This document shows, piece after piece, positions 24,975 through 34,275 of a stretch of DNA of 64,000 nt. Numbering within the stretch: position 1 is the first letter of the stretch; every line of letters starts with the position of its first letter. The position numbers were made by a program, and so were the translations under genes. Source of the DNA: Pacificitalea sp040119125 (lineage in GTDB: Bacteria > Pseudomonadota > Alphaproteobacteria > Rhodobacterales > Rhodobacteraceae). The notes below the pieces were generated by a model, which saw only the letters and a list, made by a program, of their open reading frames with translations, did not search any database and had not been told where the DNA came from. The stretch lies in assembly GCA_040119125.1 (NCBI GenBank), contig JBEDTR010000008.1, positions 62,001-126,000 on the forward strand, written 5' to 3'.

Positions 24975-27068
24975 TTAACCTTCGCCGCGGGCGCGCAGCA
25001 CCACGACCGATTGGGCAGGCACCACGATCTTGCCTTGCACCGAGCCGGCTTTGTCATCGACGGGGTCATGCGCGCTGCACAACAGGTGCTGCCACGCGCC
25101 GCTGGGCAACACCACTTCGCAATCCTCGCCCGCATTGCAAAAGATCATGGCCATGCCCGCGCCCTTGCGTGCGTGGCGCAGGCCAAAACAGCGCAGCCCG
25201 GCGTCCTGCCAGTCGCCCTCGGCCATCTCGTGCCCGGCAGGATGCCACCAGTCAGAGTGCACCCGGTCTGCCTCAAGATCCTCTTCTGCGCGGCCCATCG
25301 CAAAGAAACGCGGTGCCAGCAGCGGTTGCAGATCCCGCCGTGCTGTCGCAAAGGCGCTTAGCGCCTCGATAAGCGCCGGGCGCGCGGCGTCCCAGTCGAT
25401 CCATGTCAGTTCATTGTCCTGACAGTAGGCATTGTTATTGCCGTTCTGGGTCTGGCCCATCTCGTCGCCCGCCAGCACCATCGGCACCCCGTGCGAAAAC
25501 ATCAGGCTGGCAAGCATGGCTTTCACCCGCCGCTCCCGAGAGGCCAGCACGAAACCGTCGTCCGTCTCCCCTTCGGCGCCCATGTTGTCGGAGATGTTGT
25601 GCGAATGACCGTCGCGATTGTTCTCGCCATTCGCGTCATTGTGCTTGTCGTTATAGGAGACGGTATCCCACAGGGTGAACCCGTCATGCGCAGCGACGAA
25701 GTTGACCGAGGAGTTGGCCGGACGATGCGCATGGTTGAACTGCGTGGGCGAACCCAGAAGCCGCTGCGACAGGCGCGGCACCTGCCCATCATCGCCGCGC
25801 CAGAACGCGCGCGTGTCATCGCGGAACTTGTCATTCCATTCGCGAAACGGCCAAGGGAAGCCACCGACCTGATAGCCGCCATCGCCCACGTCCCACGGCT
25901 CCGCGATCAGCTTGGCGCGGGCCAGCACAGGGTCCTGCCGCAAAGCGTTGAAAAACGCACCTTCGCGCTCGAACCCTTCAGGCTCCCGGCCCAGCGTCGA
26001 GGCAAGGTCAAAGCGGAAGCCATCCACATGCATCACCTCCACCCAATAGCGCAGGCTATCCATCACCATCCGCAGCACCATCGGATGCGCCATGTTCAGC
26101 GTGTTGCCGGTGCCGGTCGTGTCAAACGCATGGCGCGGATTTTCGGGCGACAGAAGATAGTAGGAGGCGTTGTCGATCCCCTTGAAGCTGAGCATCGGGC
26201 CCAATTCATTGCCTTCGGCGGTGTGGTTGTAGACCACGTCGAGGATCACCTCGATGCCCGCCGCATGAAACCGCTTGATCGCGTCCTTGACCTCGCGCAC
26301 CTGCTCACCCGCCAGATAGGTGCGGTTTGGCGCGAAGAAGCCGATAGTGTTATAGCCCCAATAGTTGCTAAGGCCTTGCTCCACCAAATGCCGGTCTTGG
26401 ATCATGGCGTGGATGGGCAACAGCTCGATCGTGGTGACGCCAATCTTGTGCAGGTGCTCGATCACCGGAGCGGAACTCAGCCCCCGAAACGTGCCGCGAT
26501 CCTCGTCCGGGATGCCGGGCAGACATTGCGTCAGCCCTTTCACATGGGCCTCGTAGATCACCGTATCGGACCAGTTATGGCGCAGCGCGTCATCGGCCTC
26601 CCAATCATAAACAGGGTCGGCAACCACAGCCTTGGGCATGAAAGGCGCGCTGTCACGGGTGTCGATCTCGCGATCATCGCCGCCTATGGGATAGCCAAAC
26701 AGCGCGTCGTCCCATTTCAGGAAGCCACGCATTTCCTGCGCATAGGGGTCGAGCAGCAGTTTATTGGCGTTGAACCTGTGTCCAGCTTCGGGATCGTGGG
26801 GGCCATGCACGCGGTACCCATAGGCCTGTCCCGGCTGCACGCCGGGCAAGTATCCGTGCCAGATCCCGCCTTCCATCAACGGCAGGTCGAGCCGCTGCAC
26901 CTCATTCTGGCCCGTCTCATCAAACAGGCAGAGCTCGACCCGTTCGGCATGGTCCGAGAATAAAGCGAAATTCGTGCCGTCGGAATCCGGCGTGGCGCCA
27001 AGCTGATCCGAGCGGGAGGCCGACCGGTCAAAGGCAAGCGTCGCCGGGCCATGTTTCAGATCTTTCAA
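24975..27068 (-). CDS. glgX: Glycogen debranching enzyme GlgX, second copy
   Basis: GlgX cleaves alpha-1,6 branches of limit dextrins during glycogen breakdown. The 697-residue protein has an N-terminal CBM48 domain (GATPDSDGTNFALFSDHAERV, in part) and a GH13 barrel with DVVYNHTAEGNE, nucleophile Asp in DGFRFDLAS, acid/base Glu in LIAEPWD, and AAHDGFTLWD. All catalytic residues are intact. The start is a rare TTG whose TTGA overlaps the glgC2 stop, with AGGA 8 bases upstream. It is paralogous to the GlgX at 29358-31496, and its partner gene is the diverged glgC rather than glgA. Confidence 0.9.
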   Translation of the reverse strand: MKDLKHGPATLAFDRSASRSDQLGATPDSDGTNFALFSDHAERVELCLFDETGQNEVQRLDLPLMEGGIWHGYLPGVQPGQAYGYRVHGPHDPEAGHRFNANKLLLDPYAQEMRGFLKWDDALFGYPIGGDDREIDTRDSAPFMPKAVVADPVYDWEADDALRHNWSDTVIYEAHVKGLTQCLPGIPDEDRGTFRGLSSAPVIEHLHKIGVTTIELLPIHAMIQDRHLVEQGLSNYWGYNTIGFFAPNRTYLAGEQVREVKDAIKRFHAAGIEVILDVVYNHTAEGNELGPMLSFKGIDNASYYLLSPENPRHAFDTTGTGNTLNMAHPMVLRMVMDSLRYWVEVMHVDGFRFDLASTLGREPEGFEREGAFFNALRQDPVLARAKLIAEPWDVGDGGYQVGGFPWPFREWNDKFRDDTRAFWRGDDGQVPRLSQRLLGSPTQFNHAHRPANSSVNFVAAHDGFTLWDTVSYNDKHNDANGENNRDGHSHNISDNMGAEGETDDGFVLASRERRVKAMLASLMFSHGVPMVLAGDEMGQTQNGNNNAYCQDNELTWIDWDAARPALIEALSAFATARRDLQPLLAPRFFAMGRAEEDLEADRVHSDWWHPAGHEMAEGDWQDAGLRCFGLRHARKGAGMAMIFCNAGEDCEVVLPSGAWQHLLCSAHDPVDDKAGSVQGKIVVPAQSVVVLRARGEG

Positions 27069-28249
27069 TTTCGGTATCCTGATATAGCGCGGGTCATTGT
27101 CCCCGCGTCTGCGCGACGTTTCAGCATGTCGACTGTCACCAGCACCGTGCCCGCATCCGTGCGGCGGAACCAGCGGCGATCTTCGTTTGGGTCTTCCCCA
27201 ACGACCATTCCCGCAGGAAGGTGAACATCGGGTCCTAAAATAGCCTGTTTCGCATGCGCGCCACGCCCGAGCCGCGCGCCAGGCATTAGCACGGTGCCGT
27301 TCAGCGCCGCCGCCTGTGCGGCAAAGCCGCTCATCATAGACGGCACGGAGATTTCACGCGCGCCTTGCGGCATCGGTAACGGAATGGGCGGGGTGGGGGT
27401 GACAAAATCCAGCTGCGCCTTGCGATAGGCATCCAGCGTGCCAACGTCGCGCCAATAGCCGCTGCGCCCATCTGGTCGGTCCGGCAGCGCATGCAGCCGC
27501 AAATCGCGGTCCCGCAGCGCGCGGGGCAAAATATCATGTCCAAAATCAAACCGAGTGCCGGAACGCTGCAATTCCGCCTTCAATGCCGCGCGCAACCAGT
27601 CCCAGCGAAATGCGTAGATCCCCATGGAGGCCATCGCCCGCCGTGGATCGCCAAACATAGCGGGCGGGTTTGCGGGCTTTTCGACAAATCGCGTCACCTG
27701 ACCCTGCGCGTCCGCGTCAAGGATCCCAAAGCCGCGAGCCTCTGATATCGGCACAGGCGTCGCGGCAACGGTGGCGACCGCGCCGGAGGAAATATGCCCG
27801 GCCATCATTTGCGAGATATCCATGTCGAACACATGGTCGCCCGCCAGCACAAGAACATGGTCCAAGCCCGCGCTGTCGATTTCCGCCATGTTCGCAGCCA
27901 CCGCATCCGCCGTGCCGCGATACCCTTGCTTGCCAGCCACGCAATGCCCGTCACGGATCATAAGCCCGCCCTCGAACGCAGGCGCCCAATTGCGCATCAG
28001 ATGCGCGGTGAGCGTGATCGGACGATATTGTGTCGCCACCAGAATTGGTCCAAGCCCCGCCACCGCCGCGTTGGACAAGACAAAATCGACAATCCGCCCC
28101 CTCGGCCCGAACGGTACGGCAGGTTTGCATTCGGTTTGGGTCAACTCGTGCAGACGGCTCCCCTGACCACCGGCCAGCAGGATGGTCAGACAGGACACAG
28201 ACCGATCAGCAGGCCTACGGGTCCGGGGTGACATACGTGTAGACGTCAT
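27065..28249 (-). CDS. glgC: Diverged ADP-glucose pyrophosphorylase paralogue
   Basis: A 394-residue nucleotidyltransferase with a left-handed helix tail. It keeps LAGGQGSRLHELT, the GDH aspartate (LAGDHVFDMD), GTADAV, and the sugar-phosphate lysine in FVEKPANPP. It differs from the standard GlgC at 33001-34275: RAKPAVYFGGK becomes ECKPAVPFGPR, so the lysine matching the E. coli activator-site Lys39 is Arg; the RGW and SQR segments are replaced; and TADAVTQN is TADAVAAN. Activity is likely but allosteric control may be altered, or the sugar may differ. ATG 28249 has AGAGG upstream; ATG 28234 is the alternative. It is cotranscribed with glgX2. Confidence 0.82.
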   Translation of the reverse strand: MTSTRMSPRTRRPADRSVSCLTILLAGGQGSRLHELTQTECKPAVPFGPRGRIVDFVLSNAAVAGLGPILVATQYRPITLTAHLMRNWAPAFEGGLMIRDGHCVAGKQGYRGTADAVAANMAEIDSAGLDHVLVLAGDHVFDMDISQMMAGHISSGAVATVAATPVPISEARGFGILDADAQGQVTRFVEKPANPPAMFGDPRRAMASMGIYAFRWDWLRAALKAELQRSGTRFDFGHDILPRALRDRDLRLHALPDRPDGRSGYWRDVGTLDAYRKAQLDFVTPTPPIPLPMPQGAREISVPSMMSGFAAQAAALNGTVLMPGARLGRGAHAKQAILGPDVHLPAGMVVGEDPNEDRRWFRRTDAGTVLVTVDMLKRRADAGTMTRAISGYRN

Positions 28250-28324
28250 CGGCAAAGCCTCTGGCACGGGGGAGGTCGGGTGAGGTTAGCCTCGCGGCGT
28301 TCGAACACTTCGAGACGGTGCAAA

Positions 28325-28349
28325 AACGCCCGTGCGAGGCGGAGGTTCC
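28325..28349 (-). promoter_or_regulatory. EcfG-type (GGAAC-N16-CGTT) promoter candidate for glgC2-glgX2
   Basis: On the minus strand GGAAC (28349-28345) is followed after 16 bases by CGTT (28328-28325), the consensus of alphaproteobacterial general-stress promoters. The glgC2 ATG lies 75 bases downstream. It faces away from a similar promoter for the divergent SDR gene. Apart from these two sites, the 299-bp gap 28250-28548 shows no gene. Confidence 0.55.
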
Positions 28350-28451
28350 CGCCGAGCTGTGCAGCCCTGCGAAAATCCGCCAGCCGCGCCCCCCAACCGC
28401 GATCTTATCCGGGCTGCGTGACGCGGCAGGCCCCGGTGTGATGCATTTTTG

Positions 28452-28477
28452 GGAACAGCGCGCGGGGCCGCCACGTT
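28452..28477 (+). promoter_or_regulatory. EcfG-type (GGAAC-N17-CGTT) promoter candidate for the SDR gene
   Basis: GGAAC (28452-28456), a 17-base spacer and CGTT (28474-28477) lie about 70 bases upstream of the SDR start. Spacing and sequence fit the EcfG consensus. YghA-like SDR genes are common members of general-stress regulons. Confidence 0.55.
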
Positions 28478-28548
28478 CGCTAGAAACTGCCTGCGCGCCG
28501 CCCCACTTACGCGCCGCGTCTTCTGACCCATCCACCAAAGGTTGCCGC

Positions 28549-29349
28549 ATGACCCCCGATACCCCAGCCGATGATATGCCTCGCTTTCCCGGATCCGGAC
28601 GTCTCCGGGGAAAGGTCGCTCTGATTACCGGTGGCTCCTCCGGCATTGGTGCCGCGACCGCGCGGCTTTTCGCCCGCGAAGGCGCAAAACTAGTGGTCAC
28701 CTACCACTCCGATCGAGATGAGGCTGAAGCGCTGGCTGACGCCCTGCGCCAAGACGAAAATGCCGACATCACCATAGAGAAGCTGGAAGCGGACAAGCGC
28801 GACAGTTGCTTTGCCCTTATCGACGCGGTGCTGCGCGATCATGGCCAGCTGGACGTGGTCGTCTGCAACGCGTCGACCCAGACGGTTGAGGCGGACTTCA
28901 CAGCGATCACGCCAGAGCAGCTAGAACAGACATTCAGAACCAATGCCTTCGGCTATTTCTGGACCATTCAGGCCGCCCTGCCCCATCTGCGCGACGGCAG
29001 CTCCATTGTCTGCACGACGTCCGTCAATGCCTATCGCGGCCATGCGACCCTGATGGATTATTCGGCCACGAAAGGTGCCGAATTGGCCCTGATCCGGTCG
29101 CTTGCCGCCAATCTCGCCGACAAAGGTATCCGCGTGAATGGCGTGGCACCCGGCCCGATCTGGACGCCGCTTATCCCCGAAACCATGCCTGAGGCTGCGG
29201 TGAAGGATTTCGGCACCGACACACCGATGGGCCGTCCCGGTCAGCCCGCCGAAGTCGCGCCAGCCTATCTGTTTCTGTCCTGCGCAGATGCCAGCTACCT
29301 AACCGGGCAGGTGCTCCATCCAAACGGCGGCATTCCTATCGGCGGCTGA
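28549..29349 (+). CDS. Short-chain dehydrogenase, YghA/general-stress type
   Basis: A 266-residue classical SDR. It shows the cofactor loop ITGGSSGIGAATA, the structural motif VCNAS (family NNAG equivalent), the catalytic Ser in CTTSVNAYRG and the YSATK Tyr-Lys pair, and ends VLHPNGGIPIGG. The extended N-terminus (about 20 residues) and the VNAYRGHATLMDYSATKGA pattern fit the stress-associated, glucose-dehydrogenase-like YghA branch. The true substrate is unknown. It stands alone between two minus-strand operons and has a strong EcfG-like promoter upstream. Confidence 0.85.
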   Translation: MTPDTPADDMPRFPGSGRLRGKVALITGGSSGIGAATARLFAREGAKLVVTYHSDRDEAEALADALRQDENADITIEKLEADKRDSCFALIDAVLRDHGQLDVVVCNASTQTVEADFTAITPEQLEQTFRTNAFGYFWTIQAALPHLRDGSSIVCTTSVNAYRGHATLMDYSATKGAELALIRSLAANLADKGIRVNGVAPGPIWTPLIPETMPEAAVKDFGTDTPMGRPGQPAEVAPAYLFLSCADASYLTGQVLHPNGGIPIGG

Positions 29350-29357
29350 GGCGGGCG

Positions 29358-31496
29358 TCACATCATCGCACTTTGGTCAAAGACCGCGACGCTATCCGCT
29401 GGAACCCGGACGCTGGACCGGGTTTCGGTGCCGGGCACCGATGCCCCAGACGTGTCCAGCAGCCAACGCCATTCAGACCCCGACAAAGGCGCGGGCAGGG
29501 TGACGTCGACGGCCTCGCCCCGATTGAACACCACAAATACGACGTCATCGGACATGGAGTAGCTTGGCGTCGTCGAAGCGGCACGGATCTCAATGCAAAG
29601 CGCACGCCACGTCGGGTCGTGCCAGTCGCCATCCGCCGGGGGCGATCCATCCGGCTTGCGCCAAAACAGATCCGGTATTCCGTCAGTGCCGCGCGGACGC
29701 GAATGCAGAAACAACCGCTGTCGCAGCACCGGATGCGCCTGCCGCAGCCAGATCAGTTCCGATACGAATTCCATCAAGGCGGCATCCGGGCGATCCCAAT
29801 TGATCCAGCCGATCGGATTGTCCTGTGCGTAGGCGTTGTTGTTGCCGCCCTGACTATTGCCGATCTCATCGCCGGCCAGCAGCATCGGCGTGCCCTGACT
29901 TAGAAACAGCGTGGCCAGCAGGTTGCGCTTGCGCCGATCACGGGCTGCGCGAATGTCGGGGTTCGAGGTCTGCCCCTCCGCACCCATACCATCGGAATGG
30001 TTGGGCTCATGTCCGTCGCGGTTCTCCTCGCCATTGGCCCAGTTGTTCTTGGCGGAATAGCTCACCACGTCTTCCAGCGTCATGCCGTCATGCGAGGTCA
30101 GGAAGTTGACCGACGCGGTCGCCGCGCGTCCCGAATGATCGAACCGCTCGGCAGAGGCCAAGACCCGCCGGGCCAATTCCGGCATGACTTCCTCATCGCC
30201 CCGCCAGAACCGGCGCACGCTGTCGCGGTAAGTGTCGTTCAATTCCATGAACGGGTGCGGCCAGCTGCCCAACTGATAGCCACCGGGGCCCAGATCCCAC
30301 GGTTCTGCGATCAGCTTTGCCTCGCGTAGCACCGGATCTTGACGGATCGCGGAGACGAACCCGCCATCGACGTCAAATCCCTCCGGCCCCCGCGCCAGCG
30401 ATGTCGCCAGATCAAAGCGGAACCCGTCGACATGCATCACCTCCACCCAGTAGCGCAGGCTGTCCATCACCATCCGCAGAACGGCCGGATGACCCGTGTT
30501 CAGCGTGTTGCCGCAGCCAGTATCGTCAATGTAATAGCGCGGGTTTTCCGCAAGCCGGTAATAGGCGCGGTTGTCGAGCCCACGGAAGCTGATCGTCGGG
30601 CCCAGCTGATTGCCTTCGGCGGTGTGGTTATACACCACGTCCAGCAACACCTCGATCCCCGCCGAGTGCAACCGCTTCACCATGGTCTGAAATTCCCAGA
30701 CCTCGCCTTGCGTCAGGTAACGCGGGTCCGGCGCGAAGAAGCCGATAGTCTGATAACCCCAGTAATTGCTGAGCTTCTTTTCGACCAGAAATCGCTCCGA
30801 CAGATGCGCCTGTGCGGGCATGAGCTGCACCGTGGTGACGCCCAGCTTATTGAGATGGTCCAGCACCGGTTGGCTCGCCATGCCCAGAAAACTGCCGCGC
30901 CGGCGCCGGTCGATGCCGGGATGCTGCGCGGTCATGCCTTTGACATGGGTCTCATAATGCACCGACTGACTGCGGCGGTGGCGCGGAGGACGGTCGTCAC
31001 CCCACGCAAAGGTCGGATCGGTGACCACTGCCTTTGGCATGGCAAAGGCGCTATCGCGCGTGTCAAAGCCCAGATCCGCCCGCGCCGGGCCGACCCTGTA
31101 GCCATGCAGCGCGTCGGACCATCGGAAACGACCGGCGAGCTTCTTGGCATAGGGGTCGAGGAGCAGCTTATGCGGGTTGAAGCGAAGCCCCTGTTCAGGG
31201 GCGTAGCGGCCATGCGCGCGAAATCCGTAGCGGGTGCCGGGGGTCAGGCCCGCCACATAGACATGCCAGACATCACCATCGCGCTCGCGCAGCGGAATGC
31301 GGGCGATCTCCTGTCGGCCATCCTGCGAAAAAAGGCATAGCTCGATCAATTCCGCTTCGGCGCTGAACACCGCGAAATTGACGCCTTCGCCATCCCATGT
31401 CGCGCCAAGCGGATCGGGCCGTCCGGCGGACAGCCCGTGATGCAACAGCTTCGAGGGAGGACGATCCCCGCGCGACGCCTCGCCGCGTGGGCTCAT
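29358..31496 (-). CDS. glgX: Glycogen debranching enzyme GlgX, operon copy
   Basis: A 712-residue debranching enzyme with a CBM48 domain (GATWDGEGVNFAVFSAEAEL, in part) and a GH13 barrel: DVVYNHTAEGNQ, nucleophile Asp in DGFRFDLATS, Glu in LIAEPWDLG, and SHDGMTLED. All catalytic residues are present. It removes branches from phosphorylase-limit glycogen. The ATG at 31496 overlaps the glgA stop (ATGA), making it the last gene of glgP-glgB-glgC-glgA-glgX. The paralogue at 24975-27068 shares the architecture but differs in sequence throughout, so the two copies are old. Confidence 0.93.
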   Translation of the reverse strand: MSPRGEASRGDRPPSKLLHHGLSAGRPDPLGATWDGEGVNFAVFSAEAELIELCLFSQDGRQEIARIPLRERDGDVWHVYVAGLTPGTRYGFRAHGRYAPEQGLRFNPHKLLLDPYAKKLAGRFRWSDALHGYRVGPARADLGFDTRDSAFAMPKAVVTDPTFAWGDDRPPRHRRSQSVHYETHVKGMTAQHPGIDRRRRGSFLGMASQPVLDHLNKLGVTTVQLMPAQAHLSERFLVEKKLSNYWGYQTIGFFAPDPRYLTQGEVWEFQTMVKRLHSAGIEVLLDVVYNHTAEGNQLGPTISFRGLDNRAYYRLAENPRYYIDDTGCGNTLNTGHPAVLRMVMDSLRYWVEVMHVDGFRFDLATSLARGPEGFDVDGGFVSAIRQDPVLREAKLIAEPWDLGPGGYQLGSWPHPFMELNDTYRDSVRRFWRGDEEVMPELARRVLASAERFDHSGRAATASVNFLTSHDGMTLEDVVSYSAKNNWANGEENRDGHEPNHSDGMGAEGQTSNPDIRAARDRRKRNLLATLFLSQGTPMLLAGDEIGNSQGGNNNAYAQDNPIGWINWDRPDAALMEFVSELIWLRQAHPVLRQRLFLHSRPRGTDGIPDLFWRKPDGSPPADGDWHDPTWRALCIEIRAASTTPSYSMSDDVVFVVFNRGEAVDVTLPAPLSGSEWRWLLDTSGASVPGTETRSSVRVPADSVAVFDQSAMM

Positions 31497-32950
31497 GGGC
31501 CAAGCTCCGGCGCGAGGTCGTGATAAAGTTCTGCGTAAGCTTGCGCCGACCGGGCCCAGCCAAAATTGGCGGCCATGCCATTGCGCCGAATGCGCCGGAA
31601 CACGTCAGGCTGCGCATGCAGATCAAGAAGCTGGTCGAACCCGGCCCGAAGGCTGTCGGTATCGGCCTGAGGCAGCACGATGCCCGTCGCCACCTCCCGG
31701 TCCAGCGCCGCAGGATTGGCGGCGATGACCGTGTCCGCCAAACCGCCCGTCGCCACCACCATCGGCACCGCGCCATAGCGCAGACCGTATAGCTGGGTCA
31801 GGCCGCAGGGCTCGAACCGCGACGGGATCACGATGCAGTCGGCCCCGGCAAAGACCCGGTGCGAGCGCGCCTCATCATAGCCCAGATAAAGCCCCACCTT
31901 GCCGGGGAAATGCGCCGCCAGACTGCGCAACGCTTCCTGAATATCGGCATCGCCATTGCCGAGGATCGCGACCATGCCACCCCGGGCAAGGAAGCTCGGG
32001 ATGACCTCTGGCAGCAGGTCCAGCCCCTTTTGCCGGGTCAGGCGGCTGATGACGGCGGCAATGGGACCGCCAGTATCGGTCAGGCCGAACTCGGCCACCA
32101 GCCGCTTGCGGTTCTTGGCCCGTCCGGCCAGTGACCGGGCGGAAAAGCTCACCACTTCGGGGTCCGTTTCGGGGTTCCAAACCTCGGTATCGATGCCGTT
32201 AAGAAGGCCGCAGATGCCATCGGGACGCGCAGCGATCACCCCCTGCAGCCCCATGCCGAACCGGTCGCGCCGCAATTCCAGCGCATAGGTGGGCGAGACC
32301 GTCGTGACCCGGTCCGCATGGATCAGCCCGGCCTTCAGCACGCCGATCTGACCCCAGTATTCGGTATCGCCACGCTCCCATAACTCAGGCGGCAACCGCA
32401 GCGCTTGCATCTTCTCAAACGGGGCCAGCCCCTGAAACGCAATGTTATGAATGGTGAGGATCGACGGCACCGGGATGCCGCGTAGCCGCAAATAAACGGG
32501 TGCCAGCGCCGCCTGCCAGTCATGCGCATGGACCAGCGATGGCTTCCACCCATCCGACAGGCCCTGTTCCGCAATTTCAGCAGCAGCCCAACTCAGCGCG
32601 GCAAAGCGTTCGGGATTGTCGGGGAAATCCCGGCCCTCGGCATCCAGATAGGGCCCCCCGGCGCGGTCAAACAAATGCGGTGCGTCAAGCAATAGAACCT
32701 GCATATCGCCCACAGTGCCCGCGACCACCCGTCCCTTGCCACCGAACAGGTTCGGCAGGTCCAGAACGGTGCGGGTGCGACCGATCTTTTTCAGCAGGCC
32801 GCGATAGGCGGGCAACAGGACCCGCATGGTGATCCCTTGCCCGGCCAGTGCCCCCGGCAACGCGCCCGCCACATCCGCCAGACCGCCGGATTTGATCAGC
32901 GGCACACATTCAGAGGTGACCGACAGCACCCCGGTTTTCGTCGCGGCCAT
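31493..32950 (-). CDS. glgA: Glycogen synthase
   Basis: GlgA (GT5) extends alpha-1,4-glucan from ADP-glucose. The 485-residue protein has the N-terminal KSGGLADVAGALP ADP-glucose motif, HAHDWQAAL, NGIDTEVWNP, SRLTRQKGLDLL, and the C-terminal RFEPCGLTQLYGLRYG with the catalytic Glu region. The ATG at 32950 has GGAAGG about 8 bases upstream. It overlaps glgX downstream and is 50 bp from glgC upstream. Length is normal for bacterial GlgA. Confidence 0.95.
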   Translation of the reverse strand: MAATKTGVLSVTSECVPLIKSGGLADVAGALPGALAGQGITMRVLLPAYRGLLKKIGRTRTVLDLPNLFGGKGRVVAGTVGDMQVLLLDAPHLFDRAGGPYLDAEGRDFPDNPERFAALSWAAAEIAEQGLSDGWKPSLVHAHDWQAALAPVYLRLRGIPVPSILTIHNIAFQGLAPFEKMQALRLPPELWERGDTEYWGQIGVLKAGLIHADRVTTVSPTYALELRRDRFGMGLQGVIAARPDGICGLLNGIDTEVWNPETDPEVVSFSARSLAGRAKNRKRLVAEFGLTDTGGPIAAVISRLTRQKGLDLLPEVIPSFLARGGMVAILGNGDADIQEALRSLAAHFPGKVGLYLGYDEARSHRVFAGADCIVIPSRFEPCGLTQLYGLRYGAVPMVVATGGLADTVIAANPAALDREVATGIVLPQADTDSLRAGFDQLLDLHAQPDVFRRIRRNGMAANFGWARSAQAYAELYHDLAPELGP

Positions 32951-33000
32951 GATGTAAGGCCTTCCTTTCGTCTGTCGTGCCGAGCATCCGGCGCGGAATC

Positions 33001-34275
33001 TCAGCCAAGCTTCTCCGCGCGCAGGTCCAGCATGCGCTGGGTGATCAATGTCACCCCGCCCTCGCTGACCCGGAACCATTTTGCATCTTCGTCGGGATCT
33101 TCGCCGACCACCAGACCTTCGGGCACCACTACTCCGTGATCCAGCACAACCCGTTTCAGGACCGCTGAACGATTCACCACCGAATTCGGCAATGCCACAA
33201 CCTGAAACAGCTCGGCGAAGGAATGAGTCCGACACCCGGTAAACAGCAGCGACTCGCGCACTTCGGTGCCGGAGATAATACAACCCCCCGCGACCATAGA
33301 TGAGATGGCAGAGCCACGGCGGCCCTCTTCATCGTGGATGAACTTCGTGGGAGGGGTGATTTCGCTATAGGTCCAGATCGGCCAGGATTGGTCAAAAATA
33401 TCCAACTCCGGCGTGAATTCCGTCAGCGCCACATTGGTAGAATGGAAGCTGTCGAGAGTGCCCACGTCACGCCAGTAGGGCTTTTCATTCTCGCCACTGG
33501 TGACACAGCTGTCATCGAACAGATGCGCCATCGCGCCGCCACGGGCGACAATATCGGGGATCAGATCATGGCCGAAGTCATGGCTGGATTTCGGGTTCTC
33601 CGCATCGGCCAGAAGCAGCGCGCGCAGGTAATCCCAGCGGAATACATAGATCCCCATCGAGGCGAGCGATTTTCCGGGATTGCCCGGCATTTCCGGCGGA
33701 TTTGCAGGCTTTTCGAGGAAATCGGTGATCTTGCGGCTTTCATCCACAGCCATCACGCCAAATGCGCTGGCTTCCTTCTGCGGGACTGTCAGGCAGCCCA
33801 CGGTGACGTCCGCACCGCTATCGGCGTGCTGCTGGATCATCACCTCGTAATCCATCTTGTAGATATGATCGCCTGCGAGGATCAGGACGTATTCCACGTC
33901 ATAACTGTCAACGATGTCGATGTTCTGGGTCACGGCGTCAGCGGTGCCAAGATACCAGCGGTGTTCGTCCACCCGCTGCGAAGCAGGCAGGATATCAAGG
34001 TATTCGTTGCGCTCAGCGCGGAAGAAGGTCCAGCCCCGCTGCAAATGGCGGATCAACGAATGCGCCTTGTATTGCGTGGCGACGGCCATCTTGCGGATGC
34101 CGGAATTATAGGCGTTCGACAGTGCAAAATCGATGATCCGCGTCTTGCCACCGAAATATACCGCCGGTTTGGCGCGCCTGTCTGTCAGTTCCTTCAATCG
34201 GCTGCCCCGCCCCCCGGCCAGCACGAAGGCCATGCTTTTCGAAGCAAGTCTCTGGTTAACCTTGGCTTTCATCAT
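33001..34275 (-). CDS. glgC: Glucose-1-phosphate adenylyltransferase (canonical copy)
   Basis: GlgC makes ADP-glucose from glucose-1-phosphate and ATP, the committed and allosterically controlled step of glycogen synthesis. The 424-residue protein has FVLAGGRGSRLKELTDRRAK (in part), AVYFGGKTRIIDFALSN with the activator-site lysine, HLQRGW, GTADAVTQN, LAGDHIYKMDY, FLEKPANPP and YWRDVGTLD, all as in E. coli GlgC. The ATG at 34275 overlaps the glgB stop (ATGA) and has GGAGG just upstream. This is the housekeeping copy, in contrast to the diverged paralogue near 27-28 kb. Confidence 0.95.
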   Translation of the reverse strand: MMKAKVNQRLASKSMAFVLAGGRGSRLKELTDRRAKPAVYFGGKTRIIDFALSNAYNSGIRKMAVATQYKAHSLIRHLQRGWTFFRAERNEYLDILPASQRVDEHRWYLGTADAVTQNIDIVDSYDVEYVLILAGDHIYKMDYEVMIQQHADSGADVTVGCLTVPQKEASAFGVMAVDESRKITDFLEKPANPPEMPGNPGKSLASMGIYVFRWDYLRALLLADAENPKSSHDFGHDLIPDIVARGGAMAHLFDDSCVTSGENEKPYWRDVGTLDSFHSTNVALTEFTPELDIFDQSWPIWTYSEITPPTKFIHDEEGRRGSAISSMVAGGCIISGTEVRESLLFTGCRTHSFAELFQVVALPNSVVNRSAVLKRVVLDHGVVVPEGLVVGEDPDEDAKWFRVSEGGVTLITQRMLDLRAEKLG

